22,194 bases of DNA from the NCBI GenBank assembly GCA_034698045.1, contig JAQGAU010000981.1, forward strand, positions 1-22,194. The letters are read 5' to 3'. Below, one piece after another: positions 10,984 to 20,299 of this stretch; the first letter of the stretch is position 1, and each line of letters begins with the position of its first letter. The stretch comes from Paramacrobiotus richtersi (lineage: Eukaryota; Tardigrada; Eutardigrada; Parachela; Macrobiotidae). The notes under the pieces were generated by a model. That model saw nothing but the letters and a program-made list of their open reading frames with translations, did no database searches and was not told the origin of the DNA. The translations under genes were made by a program, and so were the position numbers.

Positions 10984-11247
10984 CTACCAGTTGCACAACT
11001 CCGGGTACACCTCATCCCGTAGTTTCGTATAGTGACTAATCCGGCTCTGTTGCTGCCAGGCCAATTGCGGATCCTGCTCCGGGACATAGGGCTGCCATCC
11101 GCAGAACATCTCCAGCCAGATGACTTGATCGGTCACATCGATAGATCCGTCCCGCAGAATCACTTCTGTGTCGTCGCGACGATAGCGCAGAGCAGAGGCC
11201 GTATAAACTAACACAAGAAGGACGAGAATGGAAATACGCGGGAACAT
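10984..11247 (-). CDS. Small secreted orphan protein, 87 residues
   Basis: A single open exon encodes a clear N-terminal signal peptide (MFPRISILVLLVLVYTASA, likely cleaved before LRYRR). A mature part of about 68 residues follows, with a basic RYRR start, an acidic and aromatic body (DQVIWLEMFCGWQPYVPEQD) and a final CNW. Only two cysteines remain after cleavage, enough for one disulphide. The RYRR stretch could be a processing site or simply part of the mature start. I do not recognise the family. The 264-base frame with a good signal sequence, a stop codon and its own intergenic space makes a real gene likely, but additional upstream non-coding exons cannot be excluded. It is on the same strand as the GH3 gene but about 700 bases from its start, so probably independent. 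Confidence 0.6.
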   Translation of the reverse strand: MFPRISILVLLVLVYTASALRYRRDDTEVILRDGSIDVTDQVIWLEMFCGWQPYVPEQDPQLAWQQQSRISHYTKLRDEVYPELCNW

Positions 11248-12100
11248 GTTCTAATATGTTGTGGTTCGAAGGAAGTATAAAAGTACTAATGTATGATTCA
11301 AGTCAATATGTTTACGACAGTAGTATTATCTAGGACAACAACAAAAAGTGTAAGTACTTACTGTTAGATGGGTTTGCTTGATTTTCGCGGAATACTGCAA
11401 TGGAATACAGAGTGTGTTGCTAAGGTTTACTATGTTAAAAAATTAGCTAATTCGAGAGTGTCATATTTTTTGCATAATATATATTATTGTAAAGACTGCT
11501 CTGCTTCATTTTGGTTTAATATGCTACTCCTAACATACTTACATATTTTGCGCACACACTGCCGGCCACTGTCCCGAAATGTCATTACAGTAGAGAAGCA
11601 AATGGAATTCGTTTAATTCGACACAAATATCCCGTAAAAGTAGCAGATCTTACCTGCCATAGGACACTAATTTTACGGACAACTTATAATGTTAGATGTG
11701 AATGTGTGTGTGAACGTTTATCGGTTTATGAGCGTCCGCTGTTAAAAAAACCGATAATTATGACCAGAAATTAATTTTTAAAATGACGCGCATGGGCGTT
11801 TCTTACTGTCCAAGACGCATGAGTGTTTATGCAAAGTATGCTAACGGATAATTACAACTATACTTTCAGTTAGTTTGAAAAGCGTCATAATTAATAATCA
11901 GATTTCGCTGTACTGTGCACCATAAGAAATGGATACGTAAATCACGGCAGACCGCTTCTGCAGACGATCGTTATAGATATTTATTAGCACCTCATAAAAT
12001 CTGGTCCGAAAGCGTACGTATATGTACATAGATCTAACATTCTATGTTAAATTTACTCGCGCCGAAGCTAATTATTTACAAGGCGTATACGTATGACTAA
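11248..12100. other. Intergenic, no gene seen
   Basis: AT-rich DNA between the divergent secreted-protein gene and the first tandem paralog. TATAAAAG occurs near 11276 (+), but no coding exon follows for over a kilobase. A short GTGTGTGTG run lies near 11703. The open frame starting at 11368 shows no protein-like composition. Confidence 0.45.
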
Positions 12101-12221
12101 CGGAACAGATTCTTATCAGCCGCATTTGCTTCATTTTTGATGTTCAGATACCGGGTGAAAAGTGTTGTGTATTCTCCGCCGGAAAAAGGCCCGTCTGATG
12201 CATAGTGAATCATTCCCCTTT

Positions 12222-12417
12222 GTGAGTTTTGTACGGCATTTTTTTTCTATCACCAGCGCTTGTTTTTCATTGTTGCTGTTTCGAAAATACGCTTTCACAT
12301 GTGAAGTTAATACCTGTGCAAATATTTCAGTTTTTCGCTCATTCGGAGATCTATTCTAATGTGACACGGATCCGTTTGTGGAGTTCATTTATTTTGATCT
12401 TTGTGAAGTCAGTACAG
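12222..12417 (+). promoter_or_regulatory. Probable 5' UTR intron of paralog A
   Basis: A GTGAGT donor at 12222 follows a block strongly conserved with the other paralog, and a TACAG acceptor ends at 12417, one base before the ATG. The equivalent sites exist upstream of paralog B (16293-16713). A non-coding first exon that includes 12171-12221 is therefore likely. No core promoter could be assigned with confidence. Confidence 0.45.
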
Positions 12418-12418
12418 A

Positions 12419-14887
12419 ATGTCAGAAAGAATCAAAGTTGCCTATAATCCGATATACGATGATCCTACGGTACGTCCGCTCAGCTAACAAATTAATTAGT
12501 CGTCGATTTCGATAACTGAACAAAAAATTACTTTCGCTTGTGTTTTTGCGTAATGTTCTAGTGTGTGATAATAAAACTATACACTTAATTCAGATGCGAC
12601 TTTATAATGAAGTATACATCTCTTTTCCGATGTATGGTGTGTTGCTTATCTGTTTAATACTAGCACATTTCGCATCTTTTTCTATGTAATGCTACAGGGC
12701 AAAAGTATTTAGTTGGTACGTTAATACGTTATCAGATAACTTCGTACATGCGGTTTCAGAATATTAGATATTTACAACATTTGTAATGTAATATTCGAAT
12801 TTTTTGTTATTTCAGCTGACGATAATGAGTGCTCGCAATACTATATCCGATCAGGAGCAGCAGCATTCCGATGCCGATACCGCACCCATAATTCTCTCCA
12901 AATCCGAACGGCTCACCGAAAAAAGCAACAGTAGAAAATTGCGGATAGTACGCTGCGTTATCACTGCCTTGACGATATTAATCGTAAGCTTCGCTACAAC
13001 AAATTGCAGTTTTTCACACATTATTTAGTTTTGATGATGAAGATTAACGGTTCATTTTTAGCTTCTGATGTTGGTGTGCATTCTGGCCGTATTTATGTTC
13101 ATCTTTCACCATCGGCTGACGGAAATGGAAATGCGTAGTAAGTATAAACAGCTTCAACTTGTTAAATTACAACACAAATTTATAAATTCTTACAATACAA
13201 ATTACAATATAAATTTAATAACAATACGAATTTAATTACTTACAATACAAATCTTAAATTACAATACAAGTTTCCATTCACCGAACTTATTTCTCAATCA
13301 TAATTCTTTCCTTCTTTTTCTATCGATGGAAACAAAGTGAACATGTCTGAGGTAGAGAATTAACACCTTCGTTTAGTCCGGATCTCTTAAAAAATGTAGT
13401 TAACCGTCAATGAGTACGCTCACCGCAAATCGATTCGTGATGTTTCGACCACAATTGTATACTGATATTATTTTAATTATGATTTCATTATCATGTCACT
13501 GGTTGGTTGAATTATGTCGGTAATGGTATGTAAAGCTTTAGCTCAAAGGTCATAATCATAATGACATCATAGTCCCACTAAATGGATCAATGCCTTGTTT
13601 ACCATCGTAGATAAACTCTCAATCACCGGTAACGTATCCCACACCTGGAGCACCACAACCACTCTCCCCGGCCTGATCACCGACGCCGACACCGGTGCAC
13701 CACTCCCCAACGTCACCATCACAACCACCCTACTCCACACCCTATCCGGCACATTCACCACCCGCACCAACATTGACGGGGAGTTCGAATTACCGATCAC
13801 CCCCAACCTCAAGTACACCGTATCCTTCCATCATCCCGGATACCGTCCCCTGGAGATCCCGCATTTCCACATCAAACCCGTCGATGGCGACACCATCCCA
13901 CGTGAATTAGCCGTCAGTCTGATCAGCGCACAGTTCAACTCCACTGATCTGGGTGTGGTTGTGGGCAGAGTGGTGGATGGGAATACAACGGAAGGGATTG
14001 GGAATGTCAGCGTAATGCTGAGGAACGGGTTGCGGAATGGAAACGGTGGGGGGATTGGAGAGACGGTGACGGGGGTGAATGGGACATGGCAGGCGTCGCT
14101 GCAGACGGGTCATTATACGGCGTGTTTCGAGAAGGCGGGGTATATGGTGGATTGTGGGGGCGTGGTGGCGTTGGGTGGACAAGCGAAAAACTATACAAAC
14201 AGAATGCGGTATGTTTTGCTAAATACGGTAACCGGTTGTGCTTCCATTCCTTAGTTTTTGATTTGAAGAAGCCAAAGTATCACAATACTCTCGCTGTTGG
14301 TTTTACTATTGCAGTATACAAACGGATGACCAGCTTGAATGTTGCATATTTTCATGGAGCAATTCAATAAACTCAAGCAGCTGCGACATTCACTATAGTA
14401 TAGACTGTATAGTACAGAATGTAACCTTCATACATACGATACTTGACTTAAACATACTATACAGCTAATTGTTACACGTCATATAGTAACATTTCAGTTT
14501 TGTTGGTCATTAATTAGGTACATTTTCGAAGCGAGCTCAATACGATTCCTCTTGGAGTGGGAAAACTCCGCAGTGGATCTGGAAGGACGACTAACCGCTC
14601 CCAAGGGAAGCTTGATTAAAAACGCCGCGAAGAGATGCACTCAACACCCGTGTAAAAAAACCCTAGTAATCACCAAGCAAATGCCAGGAAAGTATACGTA
14701 TTCCGTGGCCATTGTGACCCCTGCACAGCCAAAGCCTTGGTTGCTCGCGACAGCGGAGGTAAAGATTACGGTGTTCATCAACGACCAGGTGGAGGGTTAC
14801 TACCATGTCCCACATCGGAATGGAACCGTCTGGAATGCTGTGGAGATAGTGGGGAATAAGTTGACCTTTACAAATATTCTGCTTTAG
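12419..14887 (+). CDS. Type II membrane protein with two carboxypeptidase-regulatory-like repeats and a YfaP-like end, paralog A
   Basis: Exons are 12419-12469, 12816-12983, 13062-13137, 13611-14208 and 14518-14887, joined in phases 0, 0, 1 and 2 (420 residues). The cytoplasmic tail carries NPIY at 10-13, an NPxY-type sorting or adaptor motif. A membrane segment spans about 64-88 (CVITALTILI then LLMLVCILAVFMFIF), with basic residues before it, which favours a type II orientation. Outside follow repeat 1 (about 115-200: GLITDADTGAPLPNV, NIDGEFELP, YTVSFHHPGYRPLEI) and repeat 2 (about 213-285: GRVVDGNTTEGIGNVSV, NGTWQASL, YTACFEKAGY), both of the carboxypeptidase-regulatory/CNA-B-like beta type. 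The end module (RFLLEWENSAVDLEGRL, GKYTYSVAI, FINDQVEGYYHVPHRNGTVW) resembles YfaP/DUF2135. Many N-x-S/T sequons agree with an extracellular location. Ligand and role unknown; a surface or matrix-binding receptor is inference. Confidence 0.88.
13165..13270. repeat. ACAATACAAATTTAA-type minisatellite in intron 3 of paralog A
   Basis: Imperfect copies of TTACAATACAAATTTAA repeat about six times. Intron 3 of paralog B lacks it and carries a different simple repeat, so it arose after the duplication. Confidence 0.7.
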
Positions 14888-15289
14888 CCGCTTTCTGTAA
14901 GTATGCTATGTTACGCTTTTGAGGTCATCCTTCGGTTTGTTTTCGCATATCAGCGTCTTTACTTTCCTGTATCATAGTGTTCTGGTCAATACGAAGAAAG
15001 TTGGAAGGAGATTACCAAGATTGTCCAGATTACAAGGTCCAGGACCACACGCTTTTCCTTTTTTTATGTTGCGGTAATAGGGTTTGCTTACGTTCTTCCT
15101 GATCATGAGCAACAGGGAGCGTTTATGATTCTGATATATGCGTAGAAGATTCTATTCATGGTAAGTAGGAAAAAATTCTAATACATAGTTCGGGGGAAAG
15201 TGCAACGCGGAACGAAAAAGGACATCGACTCAAAAGCTACCGATTCAGACACGGAACAGAACAGCTTATGGAGCGCAAATCGCAATCAG

Positions 15290-15348
15290 AACCTAATTGA
15301 ATTAATTTAACCTAACTTAACCTCAGAACCTAATTTAACCTAATTAGG
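15290..15348. repeat. Cluster of AACCTAA units
   Basis: About five imperfect AACCTAA/TTAACCT units, ending with the reverse form TTAGGTT. The aligned part of unit B (near 20100) lacks the cluster. Too degenerate and short to call telomeric. Confidence 0.5.
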
Positions 15349-15558
15349 TTTTCTTTCCAATTATAATTGAGCAAGCCACCGCATTTCGATTATCAGCGTA
15401 TATCATGCACGCCGAGATAGGATTTCGATAAAAATTCCAGAATCTCCACATCTACTACAAGCGCTATTGACTAACACCGTACAGAATCTGGTCTGAAAAA
15501 TTAATATCCTGCCGAAATGCTTATTATAGTTATTACGCAGGTTCCGTAATTATATTAT

Positions 15559-15622
15559 ACGTACGTTATACATACATATGTACATTAATTAATTAATATA
15601 CATATGTATGTATAACGTACGT
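15559..15622. repeat. 64-bp near-perfect palindrome
   Basis: The 24-base arms (15559-15582 and 15599-15622) are exact reverse complements. The 16 bases between them are also palindromic except for one mismatched pair (15583/15598). Could extrude as a cruciform. Located just past the end of duplication unit A. Confidence 0.9.
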
Positions 15623-15737
15623 TTCACAATATTGTGAAAGTGGATATTTACTGTACTTACCTAATGTATTTGCTTTTGTCCTCGTACATACTGGAACTAT
15701 CTAATATATAATTATTCACGAGGAGTATATAGGTATC

Positions 15738-16187
15738 ACCATGGTAGAAAGCACTAGAAAGTACTACTTACAACCCAACTACAGCAAGTCGAGGTATCCG
15801 GATTTGCACATCTTTGATATCGTTCGAAAGAGCGTAAAGTGTAGGTGCTAGATCTGCTGTCAACTCTTGCCAGATGCTTAAGGTTCAAAAGTTATTCTAG
15901 CACAAAGACAAAAAATTTTCTATGTCGGCCATCATTAATGCTCATGATAGCCGCTACACTACGGTGTTCAAATTGTAGTGCAGTGGCGCAGCTGTAATGT
16001 AATTGTACGGACTCTCCGCCATATATCTTGGCTGGAGCAACTTCTTACTATTTTACATCTGGCAGAATATGACAGCAGACCTGCAGTAGCACCTGCACTT
16101 TACGCTCTTTCGAACGATATCAAAGATGTGCAAATCCGGATACTTCGACTTGCTAGTTGTATTGTTAGTACTGTCTACCATGGTATC
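15738..16187. repeat. Long inverted repeat, ~135-bp arms, ~180-bp spacer
   Basis: The left arm, 15738-15876, pairs with the right arm, 16055-16187. The core (about 15783-15845 against 16095-16157) is nearly identical and contains TATCCGGATTTGCACATCTT on one strand. In the left arm the core is framed by CTACAG and GTAGGT, which look like splice sites, so it may derive from an exon of another gene. If transcribed through, it would fold into a long hairpin. Confidence 0.85.
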
Positions 16188-16292
16188 ACTAACTGGGTAG
16201 ATTCGTATCAGCCGCGTTAACTCCATTTTTGATGTTCTTCTACATTCTCCGCCGGAAAAAGGCCAGCCCGATGGATAACAAATTATCACCCT

Positions 16293-16713
16293 GTGAGTTT
16301 TGATCGGCATTTGTCTCGATCTTACCGTTAATAATTGTATACTGTTATATGAGTGTTAACTCCCAGTGAGCGGTTTGTCTGTTTTTTTCTGATTGTCTGC
16401 CACTAATGGCCATTTCCTTGATTAATGTGTCCTGCAGCTGTATCGTGTGTACTCTACTCTACTCTGTTTTGACTTCTCGCATCGCGAGATCTTGTGCAGT
16501 TTCATCCTTGCCATTTCCATTTCCTCAGATTGTTCAGTTCTGCCTTGCTTTTAATGAGGACGGCGTGCTTCGCGTTTGTTCAGGCTGTGTTCTTCTTTTC
16601 CTGATTAATAAAACAGCGAATTCAAGGTTATTCATTTATCGGTCAGCTGGTGTCAGGAGGAATTAAATCTGGTTTAATAACTATCCGCTTGTGGGTTCCC
16701 GTTCATTGCACAG
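16293..16713 (+). promoter_or_regulatory. Probable 5' UTR intron of paralog B
   Basis: A GTGAGT donor at 16293 lies in the same place relative to the conserved upstream block as in paralog A, and a CACAG acceptor ends at 16713, eight bases before the ATG. The intron is about 225 bases longer than in A. Inferred only from conservation of the two sites. Confidence 0.45.
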
Positions 16714-16721
16714 AAATCAAC

Positions 16722-19636
16722 ATGTCCAACACTAGCCAATTGGCGCATAATCCGTTATACGGCAACGTCACGGTAAACTCGGAACTGATAATAAATTATA
16801 GTTTATTGATTATTAATTGATTATGACATAATGTGAGATGTTATATGCTTTGAAATGCGACTTAGTTCTATGTTGAATCATGATTTATGACAGTACGAGG
16901 TTGATTAACACCTTTCGTATCTTTTTGTGAAAGTACAGTTACAAAGCGCGAAAGTACTAATTAGAACAATGTTTTGCATAATAGTATCCGAATTTGTCGT
17001 TACTGTGTGTATTGTTTTCACAGTTGTCATTGAATCTTCGCAACACATCCGAGCAGGAGCAGCAGCCTTCCGATGCCGATGCCACACCCATAATGCTCTC
17101 CAAGTCAGAACGGCTGACAGAAAAAAGCAACAGCCAAAAATTACGGAAAGTGCGATGCGTTGTCATCGCCCTGACGATATTAGTGGTGAGCTTTCGTTAT
17201 TATAACTGTAATTTCACAATTCTGCATTACATTATTCGGTTTGCTTCTGAGTATTAACGGCCTCTTTTTTAGCTGCTGTTGTTGGTGTGTATTCTGGGCG
17301 TATTTATGTTCATCTTTCACCATCGACTAACGGAAATGGAAATGCGCAGTAAGTATAAGTAATAATATAAACAGGATAAACTTGTTAAATCGCAGTATGT
17401 ACATGATACGTGTATGTTACGAAAGCAAAATCAAAATGAAAGCTAATAATAATAAAAATCTATAGAAATATAGAGAAATATATATAGAAATATGTAGAGA
17501 AATATATATAGAAATATATAGAGAAAAACATATAGAAAAATATAGGAAAATATATATAAAAATATATATAGAATATATAAAGAAGTAAATTCGATGCTAC
17601 AGAAAGTTAATATGGAAAAATTACGGATACTGCACCACGGTCCACCGCTCATAAAGTAAATACATGAAGTATTCATTACGTAAATAAAGTACATAAAATA
17701 TTCACAAAGTAATTACATGAACAATATGAAGTGTTTTTGCCAGATGGCTGGCTAATTTGTATAGTACCGTGTACTAGAGTTGTACATGTACATGTACATC
17801 ATGTACATGACATGACTGCAGTAGTGGTTTTTAGCGCACGCTTTGTTGTACCAGATTCTCGTTAAAGTTTTTAAGTTGTACATGTAATGATAAGTAATCT
17901 ACAGTATAATTATATTATACGGTACGAGCATGATTATATGATTACATTGTGGTACGAGTATATTACGTGCTACATCGATTTGCCGACTTTCTGCTAGCTG
18001 TGCACATTAATTTTTGTTTTTCGGTCAGTTTTGAAATGCGTTTCGATGTACCATGCACAATGTACCCTGTCGTAATAATATATTGTCTATGGCTTTGCTT
18101 AATAAAATAATGAAGTATACCGAATTTATTTCTCGGTCATATATAGTTCTTTCTTTTCTTTTTTATCGATAGAAACAAAGCAAACATGTCCGATATCTTT
18201 ACAGTAGATTAATACCGTCGCTGTGTTTCGATCTGCAAAAAATGGTAAACAGTTAACCGTCGCTGAGTATATGCTCACCGCAAATCGATTCGTACTGTAT
18301 GTATCGAGGTCACAATTTGAACGGTATCATTAAAATTTTGTACATGTCGTACTCCGTGTACACATGAACACTGTATACGTATACTTATGTTAATAATGTT
18401 ATCATGCCATTGTTTGGTTGAATCATGTCGGTAATGGTAGGTAAATTAAAGCGTTGGCTCATGAGCCATGATCACGATGACGGCATAAGAGCACTGTATA
18501 CTAGTATAGTACATAGATCAGTGCCATGTTTAATGTCGTATTGTACGGTAGATCGACTTCCAATCACCGGTAACGTGTCCCACACCTGGAACACCACGAC
18601 AACTATCCCCGGCTTGATCGCCGACGCCGACACCGGCCAACCACTCCCCAACGCTAGCATCACGACCACCCTACTCAACACCCTATCCGAAACATTCACT
18701 ACCCACACCAACATAGACGGGGAGTTTGAATTACCCATCACCCCCAACCTCAAGTACACCGTATCCTTCCACCATCCCGGGTACCGCCCCCTGGAGATCC
18801 CGCAGTTCCACATCAAAACTGTCGACAATATCCCATGCGAATTACCGATCAGTCTGATCAGTACACAGTTTGACACCACTGATCAGGGTGTGGTTGTGGG
18901 GAGAGTGCTGGAGGGGAATACAACGGTGGCGATTGAGAATGTGAGGGTCATGCTGAAGAATGGGCTGTGGAATGAAAAGGGTGGGGTGATTGGAGAGACG
19001 GTGACAGGGTTCAATGGGACATGGTATGCGGTGCTGCAGACGGGCCATTACACGGCGTGTTTCGAGAAGGCGGGGTATATGGCGGACTGTGTGGGATTGG
19101 TTGCGTTGGGGGGAAAACGGACATACTATACTACTACTCGTACCCAAAGAATGCGGTATGTTTAGCTACGCACGGTATACTTTCAACCGCATTGTGCTTT
19201 GAATTCCTTGATCTACAATTCATCAGTTGTTAGTCATATTAGCATTCCGTTTTTGTTGGTCATCAGGTACATTTTCGAAGCAAACACAGTACGATTCGTA
19301 TTGGAATGGGAAAACTCCGGAGCGGATTTGGAAGGAATTTTGACCAGTCCGACGGGAAGCGTGTCCAGAAGCGTCGCGAAGATCTGTAGCCAACCACCGT
19401 GTCGAAACACGCTGACTATCGCCAATCAACTACCGGGAAAGTACACTTATTCTGTGGGCATAGTGACTCCAGTGCAGCCCCACCCTTGGTTGCTTGCTGC
19501 AGTGGAGGCAAAGGTCACGGTGTTTATCAACGACCAAGTGGATGGTTACTACCACGTCCCACATCGGAATGGAACGATCTGGAATGTTGTGGAGTTGGTG
19601 GGGAATAAGCTGACCTTTACAAATATTCTGCTGTAA
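16722..19636 (+). CDS. Type II membrane protein with two carboxypeptidase-regulatory-like repeats and a YfaP-like end, paralog B
   Basis: Exons are 16722-16772, 17024-17185, 17273-17348, 18552-19155 and 19267-19636, with the same phases (0, 0, 1, 2) and the same total length (420 residues) as paralog A. The NPxY motif is kept (NPLY at 10-13), as is the membrane segment (LLLLVCILGVFMFIF), which is almost identical to A. Both beta repeats are clear (GLIADADTGQPLPNA, NIDGEFELP, HHPGYRPLEI; then GRVLEGNTTVAIENV, FNGTW, YTACFEKAGY), and the end module is RFVLEWENSGADLEGIL to HVPHRNGTIW. Exon 2 is two codons shorter than in A and exon 4 two longer. The AATAAA at 19986 could end the transcript. Intron 3 is 1,203 bases, against 473 in A. 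As in A, a surface protein by topology, function unknown. Confidence 0.88.
17455..17580. repeat. ATATAGAAATATAGAGAA-type simple repeat in intron 3 of paralog B
   Basis: Purine/AT-rich units built from TATAGAAATA and AGAGAAATA repeat without interruption. It lies in the part of the intron that has no counterpart in paralog A and accounts for part of the longer intron. Confidence 0.75.
17781..17814. repeat. GTACAT palindromic repeat
   Basis: TGTACATGTACATGTACAT followed by ATGTACATGACATG: overlapping self-complementary GTAC/CATG units inside intron 3 of paralog B. Probably a simple repeat. Confidence 0.6.
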
Positions 19637-19985
19637 CTGGTGTCTGTTATTTTAATATTATTCGGTTTTACTTTTCTGAGTTATCCTTCCGTTTTGCTTG
19701 CATATCAAAGTCTTTTCTTTCCTGTATCACTATAGTGTTGGAAGAATGTCTAGGTCACAACTCAGGTTTACGCTTTTTCCCATCAACGTATAAACAGCCG
19801 GATGAGCTCGGTTTGAAGCATAAAAGTGTGTACGTTACGGTTGGGTTTGTTGTTCCTCGCAGTTTGTTTACGTTGTTCTTCATGAGCGACACAGAAAAAC
19901 AACAGAAAACGATATGGTTATTCCGCCAGAAAATCTGCCGATTATAAAATAGGTGACCGTTGTACAGTTAGGAGCGATAAATTCC

Positions 19986-19991
19986 AATAAA
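19986..19991 (+). terminator. Polyadenylation signal AATAAA of paralog B
   Basis: AATAAA 350 bases past the stop codon, inside sequence homologous between the two duplication units. The aligned site in unit A reads AATACA (near 15180), so paralog A would need another signal. Confidence 0.5.
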
Positions 19992-20299
19992 CAGCTCGGA
20001 GAAAAGGCAACGCGAAAGGAAAAAGGATATCGACTCTCAAACTACCAAGACAGACTAGCAGACAGACAGACAGGCTAGTGTAGGCCTAGAACAGCGTATG
20101 CAGCGTAGGATGTTCCGTAGTCCGTATCCGCCACCGTACTACGATTATCAACGGTTTATCCTACACACCAAGATATGTACAACAGAATTTCCATAAGCAT
20201 TCCAGAACCTTAGTCTCTAAGTTTACCTTTTCTGCCAAAAAAACAAAACCTTTACGCGTCGATATACAGCCAAATTCCGGTAATTTTACTCTCATTGTC

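Larger units (their letters stand above)
12100..15460 (+). repeat. Tandem duplication, unit A
   Basis: The whole unit, including non-coding flanks, matches 16195-20225. Shared anchors include ATTCTCCGCCGGAAAAAGGC upstream (12171), the 3' half of intron 3 (ACCGCAAATCGATTCGT near 13424), TTTCCTGTATCA downstream (14963) and the region 15190-15440 past the stop. Boundaries are approximate. Confidence 0.8.
16195..20225 (+). repeat. Tandem duplication, unit B
   Basis: Partner of unit A in direct orientation. It starts just after the right arm of the 15.7-16.2 kb inverted repeat (homology is visible from ATTCGTATCAGCCGC) and runs to about 20225, close to the start of the right arm of the large inverted duplication. 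It is longer than A mainly because of expanded introns 1 and 3. Confidence 0.8.

Noticed and set aside
15264..15276. CTTATGGAGCGC, matching the outer end of the MITE at 3845
   Set aside because: Only 12 bases match, no partner end or target duplication is near, and the aligned place in unit B has a similar non-element sequence (CGTATGCAGCG). Chance similarity is the simpler reading.
15978..16220. 80-codon open frame across the right arm of the inverted repeat
   Set aside because: The frame runs through the antisense of the exon-like core and ends in the conserved upstream region of paralog B; no splice support.
17443..17694. 83-codon minus-strand frame rich in Tyr, Ile, Phe and Leu
   Set aside because: It is only the translation of the AGAAATATA simple repeat.
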